A stretch of DNA of 64,000 bases from Heterocephalus glaber (lineage: Eukaryota; Chordata; Mammalia; Rodentia; Bathyergidae). The position numbers were made by a program, and so were the translations under genes. The stretch spans positions 13,983,021 through 14,047,020 of the forward strand of contig NW_004624747.1 of the NCBI RefSeq assembly GCF_000247695.1, read 5' to 3'. The notes below the pieces were generated by a model. It did no database searches, was not told the DNA's origin, and was given only the letters and a program-made list of their open reading frames with translations. Shown piece after piece: positions 53,015-62,868 of this stretch; position 1 is the first letter of the stretch; each line of letters begins with the position of its first letter.

Positions 53015-53175
53015 TTCAAATCAGAGCATCTCAAATTTTATTGTGTATGCAACACACCCGGGATCCCATTAAAATGCCAATTCTGAACTGGCAGATACAG
53101 TCTGGTGCCTGAGACTTCGCACAAGCACTCCGGTGAGGTGCAAGCTGCGGGCCCCTGGACTATACCTGCACAGTC
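53015..53175 (+). mobile_element. MER5-like hAT remnant
   Basis: CAGAGCATCTCAAATTTTA, ACACACCCGGGATCCCATTA and GCGGGCCCCTGGACTATAC follow the MER5A order. It lies about 280 bases downstream of a CCDC60 exon on the gene's strand. Confidence 0.55.
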
Positions 53176-53454
53176 GGATTTGGAGCACTCCTTATGATTA
53201 TCCATTTCTTCATGTTTTCCAAAACCTCTTAGCTTTCAAAGGGCACCATTTGTATAGAATCTAACTTTCCTTAGGGTTGGACTTGAACAACCAAGGTCAT
53301 GTGTTGATTCTTCTATTAAATTAGGAGCACCGTGATGCAGGGGCTGTATGTCTTTTGCTTGTGATGCCTCCATTCTCAAAACCATACCCAGATGTTAAGA
53401 AATGATTGAATAAGAGTGCTCAAGGCATGGTGAGGGGGAGGAGATGGCGGTTAC

Positions 53455-53644
53455 CTCAATAGCCACAGCAACATCTGGGGAGCACAGTTCCCAGACCCTC
53501 AGATCCTGCAGCACCTTCAGGAGAACATGGGGCCGGACACTCAGGTCAAGGTTCTCCCCAAACTTCTGGAGTTTGATTAGGATCTTTTTGGCGGGGCGGT
53601 AGTTCTTCAGATCCTCAGGGAGTTTGGACAACAAATCAAGGTAC
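53455..53644 (-). CDS. CCDC60: CCDC60 penultimate coding exon (190 nt, phase 2 to 0)
   Basis: The acceptor is CCATTGAAG and the donor GAG|GTAACC. It encodes YLDLLSKLPEDLKNYRPAKK, then QKFGENLDLSVRPHVLLKVL and LRVWELCSPDVAVAIE. This is the strongest protein match in the gene. It ends exactly on a codon boundary, so the terminal exon starts in phase 0. Confidence 0.95.
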
Positions 53645-54075
53645 CTTCAATGGAAGAGCAGAGGGCCAGTTAGGGAGGTCCCAGGAGGGGAGGGGCACCC
53701 TCTTCTCCACGTTCTCTTTCTCTCACTCATGGGAGGTTCTGGGGCAGCCCAAACCTCTATCTGGGGCCTTTCCTCCATCTTAAATTATTAATAGTCCCAC
53801 AGATCAGGCAAATCTTTATTTCTTTTTAGGAAAAGCTGGAACATGTCTTGTACTTTATCAGAAAATAAATGAAAGGCATGCTTTCAAGGGACACATTTAT
53901 AGGTTTTATACCAAGCAGACAATGTGAAAAGGTTGACAAAAGGAGGGGGTATTTGGATTCTGAAGCTTCTCTTCTGAGAGTTCATCAGGCCAAGGTGGAC
54001 ATGGACACATCTAGCGGAGGCCTACCAGGATGCCAGAGGGCTCCATCTACCTTCAAGACGACAATGACAACAAAA

Positions 54076-54101
54076 GTGTGTGTGTGTGTGTGTGTGTGTG
54101 T
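54076..54101. repeat. (GT)n microsatellite
   Basis: About 13 GT units in a CCDC60 intron, 74 bases from a (TA)n run. Confidence 0.95.
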
Positions 54102-54173
54102 ATTTTCCATCTCTCTGATAATGAATAAGCTTGGTCCATGGCTTGTGTGTTTCAGTTTTATGAAAGAGTACAA

Positions 54174-54174
<1 letters not shown>

Positions 54175-54212
<38 letters not shown>
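54175..54212. repeat. (TA)n microsatellite
   Basis: About 19 TA units, self-complementary and therefore able to extrude as a cruciform. Confidence 0.95.
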
Positions 54213-54216
<4 letters not shown>

Positions 54217-54580
54217 TGTCTCCTTGTATAGAATGGAATCCCCATGACAACAGGAACTTTCCCTGAGTTATTCAGCCTTGGGTGCTAGAACTGTGCCTAA
54301 TTTGTAGTAGGTGCTCAGTAACTATAATCTGAAAGGATGAGTGAAGAGCTACAACTCAGCATCATTGTTACTATGCTGTGGTTCATTTGATTTAATTTTA
54401 ATGTTACTATGGAGGGCAGTTGCATTCCCCATAACGATGCCAGAAATTCTGCCACTAGGAATGTGGGCTGAATCCAGCTGTGGGAGGATCAGCATTAATT
54501 TCCCACTGTAATACCTTTATGTGAGTTACTTTATAACTCTCATTTTCCCTTCTCTACCTCCCTCCTAAAGAAGAGAGAGC

Positions 54581-54742
54581 ACTTGGGAAGGTTGAGGCAG
54601 GAAGACAGCAAGTATGAGCCTAGTGTTGGCAACCTGGTGACTTAGTGAGCCCCTGTCTCAAAATTAAGAAAAGAAAATGGACTGGGCACATAGCTCAATG
54701 CAAAGTCCTTGGGTTTGACCCCCAGTGCTGTAAAAAGAGAGG
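54581..54742 (+). mobile_element. B1-dID SINE, 5'-truncated
   Basis: Starts within the 7SL-like part (CACTTGGGAAGGTTGAGGCA) and continues through GACTGGGCACATAGCTCAAT to an A/G-rich tail. Confidence 0.8.
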
Positions 54743-55094
54743 GGAGAAGATTTGTGAAAGACTCACCCTTTTCTGCCTTCAGGAGGGTCCCTCTTGAGAG
54801 CCTCATGAAAGCCAGCTTGGGAGAGAGTAGTACTCTGGGAGTGTGAAGCCCTGGAAGGTTCCACGACTCTGATAAGCTCCCAGGGATCTGGCTGTGGCAC
54901 ATTATTAATATCAGGGGAGGGATTCCGGGTACATGTTTAAATTTTCTCATCTTGTTCTTAGATCTTGGTTTAGTCACCCTGCCCGGGATGGGGTTTGTGA
55001 TATCACGGTTCACCAGACTTCAGTTCTTTACTTTGAGTGAGCTCATTGACTGGGGCAGGACAGGGCCTTCCATCCTGAACTCACCATTCACCAG

Positions 55095-55260
55095 TGTGGC
55101 GACCTTGGATACGTGAATGGACTTCTCCAAGTCTCAGTTTTCTTATCTGTGAATTGGGGTTAATATGTGCTTCTCAGGATTTAGGGGGAGGAATAAAATG
55201 TTTCATGAAGTTTATTTAGGGTAGTTGTGTCTACCATCCAGCAGTCACTCAATTCATTGT
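55095..55260 (+). repeat. MIR SINE in a CCDC60 intron
   Basis: AAGTCTCAGTTTTCTTATCT, GTGAATTGGGGTTAATATG and the distal part. Confidence 0.65.
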
Positions 55261-55300
55261 TTCTAAATCTTTCAGTAGGCCTGCATTTTCTTTTCTTTTT

Positions 55301-55379
55301 CCCTGTAGTGCTCAGGATCAAACTCAAGGCTTTGTACTTACTAGACAAGTTCTCCATCACTGAGCTTCAGCCCTAGCCC
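55301..55379 (-). mobile_element. ID-type SINE in a CCDC60 intron
   Basis: AGTGCTCAGGATCAAACTCA to CACTGAGCTTCAGCCCTAGC, the reverse of an older ID. Confidence 0.65.
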
Positions 55380-55387
55380 AATGTGTA

Positions 55388-55700
55388 TTTTGTTTCTTAA
55401 AAGTTTTATTGTACTTTTAGTTGACATAGTAATTGTGCATATTTAAGGGGTAAAGTGTGACGTTTTAATACATGCATATGGTGTGTACTCACCCAACTGG
55501 GATATTTAGCATATCCATCAAGCATTTATCATTTCTTTGTGGTAAGCATTCAGGATCTTCTCATTATTTTGACATACACAGTACAGTATTGTTAACTTTG
55601 GTCACCCTACTGTACCGGGGAACACCAAAAAGTATGCTGCTTTTTGTGGTTGTATTCACCCCTTGGTGTTCCTTGGGTGTGTCTGTTCCTTGACTAGTAT
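55388..55700 (-). mobile_element. Old L1 3' end in a CCDC60 intron
   Basis: Antisense L1 3' UTR with the ATATCCATCAAGCATTTATC and TTGGTCACCCTACTGTAC motifs, related to the copy at 35530-36370. It has the same orientation as the gene. Confidence 0.72.
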
Positions 55701-56070
55701 ATCCTTGAGGAATTAAATTGTTTGGGAAATGTAGTGATCACCTTATAGCCCTCAGAATCTGCAGAAAGTTTCAGGTTGAGGTGCTTTGTCCCCGGCACCC
55801 CCAACCAGCAAGTTGGTTCTCCTTATTTATACATCAGAATCAAACATAAGGTAAATATGGAGAAAACAACAAGTTAGGTTATCTATGGTTCAGAAGCTGA
55901 TGAGTTCTTGTCTGATTATGCTCTGGATTTAGCCTATTATGGGGATCATGGGCAGTTTTGGGGTGATGTTTTTCTATGCCTTGAAGGACAGTGGAATAAA
56001 TCGTGATCTTATAATAACAACTCCCTACCCCTTTTCAGGGACCATCTTAGCTGGTTCTCAGGATCTTTAC

Positions 56071-56202
56071 CAGTGGTCGGCAGTTTCTTCTGCATCTCCT
56101 TTAACTACAGAGATTTGTTGTCTCATCTTTGCTATATCATTTTGAAAATTTGAGACAAGGCCAAAAGAACGGAACTTCTGGAGACTTCTCTCTTCTTGGT
56201 GC
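56071..56202 (-). CDS. CCDC60: CCDC60 internal exon (132 nt, phase 2 to 2)
   Basis: The acceptor is CAACTTTGTAG and the donor TG|GTAAAG. It encodes QEERSLQKFRSFGLVSNFQ and NDIAKMRQQISVVKGDAEE, a charged helical segment consistent with the coiled-coil name. The final TG joins G of the next exon to make Trp, giving HWYLDLLSK across the junction. An unrelated open frame on the opposite strand overlaps it and has no support. Confidence 0.92.
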
Positions 56203-56454
56203 CTACAAAGTTGTACAAGAAAGAGGAAGAGGAATTAGATTCCCTCCTTTCACCTTCCTGGCTGCCATTTGAGATCTGACTTAATCACCTTATCCTTAAT
56301 GAGGCCCTTCCTAACCCTCTCAGCTACTATTTAATTTATGATCTTGCTTTCAGTGGAAGGTAATGTCACTTTCCAGGGATCTGAAACACTTTTCTTGCTA
56401 AACTAGCCTCTTTCTATTAGCTCGGCCTTTCTTCCTACTTCTGATTGTGTCGAC

Positions 56455-56575
56455 ACAGTTTTCTCATCGGTAAGATGGAAGATAACAGTTCCCACTCTTC
56501 AGAGGTAAAGATTAGTTACGTTATGTGTGCAAAGTACTGAGCTTACTGCCAGGCACAGAGTTGGCGTTTAATTCA
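56455..56575 (+). repeat. MIR SINE in a CCDC60 intron
   Basis: TTTTCTCATCGGTAAGATGG and AGCTTACTGCCAGGCACAGA match the MIR core and end. Confidence 0.65.
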
Positions 56576-57860
56576 TGCTGGTTCCTCTCTTCCCTAGTTC
56601 CTGCATCATTTTGTGCATACATCCTCTCTCTCAGAAGAATTCATGTTATAAATATAACCAACCCCCTCTACACACTGTTCAAAGGCTTTCCATTTTATTC
56701 ATAAAACATAACTTTGAATAACTTGTCCTCCACGGTACCAGGCTATTCAGTCCCTCCAACATTTTTCAACTTCATCACTGTGTCCAGAATTTTATGCCTT
56801 GGCTCATGATCAAAGTTTCTGAGATGGAGTTTGACCTCCACTACTGGGCTAGTAAAGCTTTTTCTGACCTGGCCTCTGTCTTGCTCTCTGGTCACGTTGC
56901 AAGGCTCCTGAGCCCCAGCCATAGCTGACTCCTGGCGGTGTCCTTTCTGCCGTCGGGGACTTTGCTGCTTCTTTTCTTTGGAACTCCTCACCTTAAATTT
57001 TCCAGTGTGACTCTTCGGGTTTGAACTCTACTCTTACTCTCTAGCCACTTGGGGCACCTTTGATAAGAACTATCTCTGAGCCTACTTTTATTCTCTATAA
57101 CATGGGTCTAATTCTAGCACTTACCCCACCATTTGTGAGGCACCCATAATACACAAACACAAAGCTTTCACTATACATTCCCTACACTCTGTGCAGTGCA
57201 CTAACACAGTGTCCCAGAAATACCTTCTGTTTCTTCTTGACCTAAAAATGTGATTTCTTCCAGGAAGACTTCTGATGGCTGTCCCAGGTCAGGAAGTGTA
57301 TCCTTTTTCAGCGTTTCCTTAGCCCTCTGCTTGTCATCCTGCTGACCCTCACCCCCTTGTGTAGAAACTGCCTGTTTGGTTGTCTGTCTCCCACACCTGA
57401 TGGGGAGCTCCCAGAAAGAAGGGTTGGGATGAGTCCTCTCCAACCCTTGTCCCCAGGGAGCCATTTGATCACCACAGTAAGGATGAGAGTGCAGAGGGTC
57501 ATCTTACGGTCCACACTGATTGGATGACTTCACCGGGGGCAGGTGGATGCTGGAGTCAAGGCACAGGCTGGGAAGAGGGCCAGCTGTTAGAATTTCCAGA
57601 TGAGGAAAAGGGCCCAGTGGCCTGCTGGTGCTCTTAAAATCAACTCCCAATTATCACAGTTACAGCTGTGCATGATGCATCCCTCACTGCTATCCCCACT
57701 CCTTCCCCATATCCCTTCCTGCCTTGGGACTTTGTAATGGACTTTTCCAGCCGTCTAGAATGGCATTTCCCTTTCTCATCATACCACAAGTTCCTTCTCA
57801 CCCTTCAGGGGTTGTCCGAAAGTTACCTCTTAGAGAGGACTTTGCAGATCAGCAAACATC

Positions 57861-58190
57861 TCCTCCTCCTCCTTCTCTTCCTACTGCTCCCCCTCCTCAT
57901 ATTGTTGTTGTTGTCCTTCTTCTTCCTCTTCTCCTTCTCCTCCTCCTCCCCAGCCCTCCTCTTCTTTCTTCATCTTCTCTTCCTTCTCCTTCTCGGCCTC
58001 CCTTCCCCCTCTCCTCCACTGTCTTCTTTTTACTATCTCTTCCCCCTGTCTCCTCCTCTTCCCTTTTTCTCTTTCTTACTTTCCCCCTCTCCTCCTCTTT
58101 ATTGTTGTGGCTTCCCCTTCCTCCTTCTCTCTTTCTCTCCCTCTCTCCTTTCTTCCTTCTTCTGCTCCCTTTCCCTTTTCATCCCTCCCT
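57861..58190. repeat. Long polypyrimidine tract (plus strand) in a CCDC60 intron
   Basis: About 330 bases made almost only of C and T, broken by a short TTGTTGTTG run near 57901-57914 and a few single purines. It lies 247 bases downstream of the CCDC60 exon ending at 58437, so the transcript carries it as an A/G-rich run. Large open frames (Leu/Pro/Ser-rich) over it are not genes. Confidence 0.93.
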
Positions 58191-58436
58191 GACACAATAC
58201 CCTGTTGACTTCCTGCGTGGGATGATTATAGTTTGTAACTCTCTATTTCTATATTTATAGATGCAGTTATCTTGTTTCTGCCCCAGTTTTGCAGGGCACT
58301 GGTAGCTCCCTGAGGGCAGGGAGTATGTCTTTGCTGTTGCTAGCGGATTATAGCCCTAGCACCTGTCACCTGGTAGGCACGCAGTGGGTGCCTGGTAAGC
58401 ATTCTGTGAGTGATTTAGATACAGGCATGCCCTTAC

Positions 58437-58559
58437 TTCGAGAGGATTTCCATCTTGTCCTGCAAGCAGAAGCCAGCTTCCTGGGCTATGCTGTAGAACT
58501 TGGCCCTCATGATGCCACAGATCCCGCTCTTGTACTGGACAATGTCATGGTTAGCATGG
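58437..58559 (-). CDS. CCDC60: CCDC60 internal exon (123 nt, phase 2 to 2)
   Basis: The acceptor is GTGTCCACAG and the donor AA|GTAAGG. It encodes 40 full codons including YKSGICGIMRAKFYSIAQEA and LQDKMEILS, one of the best-conserved parts of CCDC60. The last two bases (AA) form Lys with the first base of the next exon. A long C/T-rich tract lies about 250 bases downstream on the gene's strand (57861-58190). Confidence 0.93.
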
Positions 58560-58799
58560 CTGTGGACACAGATCAGAAGAAGTTGAGGGGTGGAGCCAAA
58601 GGGGTCCCTTTAGTGGCCTCAAGGGTCCCACTCTGGCCTCCGTGGGCCCCTGAGTTCTCTGCCTTCACTTGGAGCTTTCCCAGCACCCCCAGATGCAGGA
58701 AGACTAGATCTCCCCAGTAACACCAGGCTGGTGGCGCAGGCCGTATTAAATGAGCCTACAGTGAGAAAGCTGGTTGAATGAGGGTGCCACATGTTAAGG

Positions 58800-59010
58800 A
58801 CAGTGAGATGGACTTTGGAACTGGGAGATTCAGGCTCAAATACCAGCTCCACTCCTTCTTAGCTGTGTGTTGGCCGACAAGACATTTCACTTGGCCAACT
58901 TTCAGCTTGCTCCTCTGTAAATAGGATAAAATGCCCTTGCTCATAGGATTGCTTTTGAAGAATAAACAAGGCAATGAATGCAGAATGCCTCTCACGGGGC
59001 CTGGCACAGC
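58800..59010 (+). repeat. MIR SINE in a CCDC60 intron
   Basis: CTTTGGAACTGGGAGATTCA, GCTTGCTCCTCTGTAAATAG and GGGGCCTGGCACAGCAG. Confidence 0.7.
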
Positions 59011-59209
59011 AGAGGAATTTCTTGCTATTGTCTGTGTTGTCACTTGGCATCTTGGCTGTGACCCCCTTGCCCAGTGGGCTCCTTGTCCCTCTGCACTGTC
59101 TGTGGCTTCTGGGAGTCTGGTCTGTATTGGGTCATTTCCACACCCCTGGGAAGGGGAAGACAGAGTGCTCACCATGGTGAGCCTGCCACTGCCCACTTGG
59201 CTTACTTAC

Positions 59210-59272
59210 CCTTTCGTCTTCTTCTGCGCTGTTGGGGTGTGGCTTTCTCCACTTGTAGTGCTGGATTTCTCA
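59210..59272 (-). CDS. CCDC60: CCDC60 internal exon (63 nt, phase 2 to 2)
   Basis: This short exon has the acceptor GGTGTTGCAG and a near-ideal donor GTAAGTAAG. It reads EKSSTTSGESHTPTAQKK, a Ser/Thr-rich linker that aligns with the linker I recall in human CCDC60. It is too short and low in complexity to be recognised alone. The splice sites, the phase and the order between its neighbours carry the call. Confidence 0.87.
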
Positions 59273-59860
59273 CTGCAACACCAAGGATGGTTTCACGTGG
59301 CCTTGAGCCTGCTTTTCAGAAACAGCCTCCCTCCATGGGCCCCATGAAACCCACAAGCCACCAGGATTCAGACACAGGAGGTGGTTCTAGTCCAGAACTC
59401 AGTGACTGTTTTCCCCCACTGCCTGGCCTTTTCTGCTGCCATATCCCATGCCTGGAGGGCCCTCCTTCTTCCTCTACCACCTGCTCAAATCCTACCGTGT
59501 TTCAGGGGCCACAGAATATCCTACACTCTTGGACTCTTCAGTCCATCTTTGACCTGCTGCCTCTGCATGGTGTCGGGGGACTGCATATTCTCTGGATCCT
59601 CTTTTTGTTTGTATAAAATCAGCCTCTTCATCTGGAGGATAACTTTGTTTTGGGCCCTTCCATCCTCCTCTTCACACTCAGCACTGAACACTGGGCCAAG
59701 TGCATGTTGGTAAGAGTATGACCAAGTCCTCCTAGCCGTATTGTCTTTGGTGTCTCCACCCCCAGACTGCCTCCTCATTGCAGGGTTCTCTCCGCTCCCT
59801 TCCTCTTCCTCCTCTGTCTCTTTTCTTCCTTCTCCCTCCCTCTTTCCCCTCCTCCCCTTC

Positions 59861-60022
59861 CCAGGGATTGAACCCAGGGCCTTTGTACTAAGCTACATCC
59901 CCAGCCCTTTTAAAATTTTTGTGACAGGGTCTTGTTAACTTGCTAAATTGTTCAGGGTGAGCTAGAACTTGCAATCTTCCTGCCCCAGCCTCCCAGTGTG
60001 CTGGGATTACGGACATCAGGAT
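59861..60022 (-). mobile_element. B1-dID SINE
   Basis: Reverse copy: CCAGGGATTGAACCCAGGGC, GCTACATCCCCAGCCC, then GCCTCCCAGTGTGCTGGGAT. Same orientation as CCDC60. Confidence 0.82.
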
Positions 60023-61458
60023 TCTCTTCTCCAGCCTGGACCCTTGATCTGAGCACGGATTTCACTCTGCTTTGGAGGCAGACAGGGCTGGATTGAGAGC
60101 TCAGCCAGTGGCACCTCTCCCTGTCTGTAACTCCATTCTGGAGTTTCCTCATCTGTGATCAACCCCTCACATTGGCTGGCCCTCTCTAGCAGTGGACTGA
60201 TTGGATTCCTTGTGTGGATACTCTGTCCTGTGAGTCTGCCTGGGTGGTGATCCTAAGGAAGATAACAGCCTCAACTCAGGCCTGTCTCTCTGCTCGGTCT
60301 TTCTCCGAGCACTTCTTTTATTAACCGGGGCCTCCAGCTTCATGGTCTAGCACTTTTCTCCTTCCCTCTCTCCTCTAGTTTTTTCCAAATACTTGGAAAA
60401 TTGACTTGACCATTTATCTCTGAGGTCCTGGGGTAAGACTGTCTTAGGACTCCTATGTGGATGCCCTTCCTTTCTGACCCTGACCTTTGCTGCTTTCCCC
60501 AGAAGTCCATGGGACTGGACTCAGAGGTCTTAGGCCTGGTAGGTGATGGGTATACCCTTATTCCACCTGGATGGGATGCAGGTCCCCAGTAATAAAATCT
60601 GGAAGGCTAACGGCCCCCATTCCTGTAGATGAATCTTCTGAAGACCAAGTAGACTTCTTCCTGTTTTCCTCCTGCTCTCTTTTAGAGTTTTGACATAAGA
60701 AAGCAGGTGGGAGGTGAGAGAAGTGGTGGTGTTAGCTAGTGATAAAGAAACAAATAGAAACAAAGGCCCCTTTGCTTCCTTCATTCCCCCTTCCCTCTAT
60801 CTTCAGTGAGTTTCATCCACACTGGTCTTTTCTCAGTGCCTTTAAGATTTCTCCTGCCTCGGGCCCTTTACACCTGTTTCAAGGCCATTCCCACAGACAA
60901 GCCAATTCTTTGTTCTTCAAATCTTAGCTTAAATGTCAAATTCTGCCTTGGTTCAGACTCTGGTACTAAAAGTTCTCTCAACCCTCCTTCTTTTTCCTTC
61001 AGAACATTTTTCATAAATATGATTTTATGGCTAATTATTTGAGGAATGCTTGACAATTTTATCAAACTAGTGATTCTTAAGCACAGGCAGAATTTAAGGG
61101 TCCATCAATGCAGATGGGGACAAAATCCTTCATCTGTATTTTAACTAGCCCTTAACTGAAATAGAAATCATAGGCATTTGCATATCAGATTACAACTGTG
61201 GGAAGTATTTTGAAGAACTGTTTACACTCAACACTAATCCAAAATTAGAATAGTTAGTAGACCTGCTGTTATGTCTTATTATATAAGCCTTTGCTAAAGA
61301 AGCTCAGAGGTTACTATGTCCCAAACTGGGTTGTAATATAGTAATCCTTATTGCTATAGTTATTTCAGTAATCTGTTGTAATTTGTGGTATATATTTAAA
61401 ACATCTTTCTGAAAGGAATCCATAGGCCTTCTCAAACTGATAAAGGTTCCACGGAGCG
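60023..61458. other. CCDC60 intron, nothing recognised
   Basis: Between a B1-dID and a recent L1 insertion. Open frames lack splice sites and known similarity. Confidence 0.55.
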
Positions 61459-61473
61459 AAAAAGATCCAGACA

Positions 61474-61915
61474 TACTCAGCCATGAAGAATGATAAACTA
61501 GAGACATTTATAGCTAAATGGATGCACATTGAGGCCATACTCTTCAGTGAAATAAATAGGACACATATGTGCAAATATCGAATTGTCTTTCTGGTGTGAG
61601 AAACTGAAAGTGTAAATGAGGACCAAAATGTATAATAGGTAATGTGAAATAGGAAGAAAAGGTCCAAAGGGGAAGGGGAAGGGGAAGTGAGGGGGCAGGG
61701 GAAAGGAAAGAACAGAAAGAAAAAATAAGAGAAAAAAGGGAAATAATGGAAACAAAGTCTTTGTAAATACGGAGTGGGGAGGGGTTGAAGGGAGAGCACA
61801 GGAAGGGGGAAAAAATAAGAACCAAGATAAGTCATGTATAGGTACAAAGTCCCAATGATGGGTGTCATCATAATGTATACCTAAAATGTACCAATAAACT
61901 TAATGAATAGTAAAA
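61474..61915 (+). mobile_element. 5'-truncated L1, family A, in a CCDC60 intron, with 15-bp target duplication
   Basis: The insert is flanked by AAAAAGATCCAGACA at 61459-61473 and 61916-61930, identical on both sides, so it looks recent. It is antisense to CCDC60. It carries the end of ORF2-like sequence, the purine-rich 3' UTR and the family tail. Confidence 0.88.
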
Positions 61916-62464
61916 AAAAAGATCCAGACAGTGAGATCCATGAGGGAAAATTGCATTTGTTTGTTTGCTACTGAAACCTCAAAACCTAGTATAATTCCTG
62001 GGACATAGAGGAGATCTAGGAATATTCTCTAAATGAGTAAATCAACTGAGGGAAGCCCTCCACTTCTCCATTACAAGTCACCCAAGAGGGGATAGACATT
62101 TCACTTAGCATGAGGTCTTCCAGGTTCATCCATCTGTAACCCATAGCATCATGTTGTAAACCTCATATATGGAGGATAAAATTTATTTTTAAAATAAGAG
62201 CAGAGGGATAATCCTGTATTACACCCTCCAAACAGCTCTTCATCATTGGAGGATTTTAAATTTCCAACATATAATTGTTGGGAGAACTGCCTGGATACTC
62301 ACACCCAGCCTCTTGAATGAAAGGATTTGATTCCAGTAAAGTCACAAGGAGAAGGGCCCCTCTCTGCTCCTCCTGTCATAGCCTGGGGAGGGGCATCTCT
62401 GCAGCAGCCCTGTAATGGGCGGGAGCCTCCCGATCCACTTGCTGTGGGTTTCAGGCCCTCCTAC

Positions 62465-62536
62465 CTTGACTTGTGGGTGGCCTGACCCTCCTTCAGGGTA
62501 GAATCACTCTTGTGCTGGGTGAGCATGGACAGGAGG
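62465..62536 (-). CDS. CCDC60: CCDC60 internal exon (72 nt, phase 2 to 2)
   Basis: The acceptor follows the pyrimidine-rich tract CTTGCTTTGCAG, and the donor is AG|GTAGGA. One base completes a split codon, then LLSMLTQHKSDSTLKEG continues, and two bases (AG) carry over to make a Ser codon with the next exon. This corresponds to the region just before the conserved C-terminal half. The preceding exon was not found before the right edge, where a DIXDC1 retrocopy occupies the intron. Confidence 0.85.
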
Positions 62537-62763
62537 CTGCAAAGCAAGAGGGACTGTTGGCAAAATGCTGAACACATCATGCTCCTGTGGCAGCTGATAT
62601 GGGTGGGAGAATGGAGGATGGAGAGTCCTCTTTCTAGAGTGGGATCTTCAGAGCTACCTGGCATAGGAATTCCCTGAATTTGCTAAAAACACAGATCCTG
62701 GACCATGGTTCCAGAGATCTGGATTCACTGAAGTTGGAGGAGGGCTCCATGCTGAATTTCAAA

Positions 62764-62846
62764 CTACACACACACACATAAACACACACCCCTAGATTTG
62801 CACAATACGCACAATCAAGAATCACACATACACACACACACACACT
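62764..62846. repeat. (CA)n repeat, interrupted
   Basis: Two CA runs separated by about 35 bases, next to the presumed left end of the DIXDC1 retrocopy. Confidence 0.9.
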
Positions 62847-62868
62847 ATAGAATTCTTTTCTTTTTTTA

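Noticed and set aside
53985..54245. Open frames through the GT and TA repeats
   Set aside because: They consist mostly of microsatellite translation (Tyr-Ile and Thr-His runs).
54767..54891. Segment with an AG acceptor and a good GTGAGT donor on the CCDC60 strand
   Set aside because: Its 125-nt length would break the frame between the exons at 56071 and 53455, and the peptide resembles nothing in CCDC60.
57668..58260. Leu/Pro/Ser-rich open frames of 174-178 codons on the plus strand
   Set aside because: They are translations of a homopyrimidine tract, antisense in a CCDC60 intron.
58289..58720. Plus-strand open frame of 143 codons
   Set aside because: It is the shadow of the CCDC60 exon at 58437-58559 on the opposite strand.
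59521..59778. Charged open frame on the minus strand (EEEDGRAQNKVILQMKRL...), considered as a CCDC60 exon
   Set aside because: The donor is weak, and the exons at 62465 and 59210 join directly to give the expected protein, leaving no room for it.
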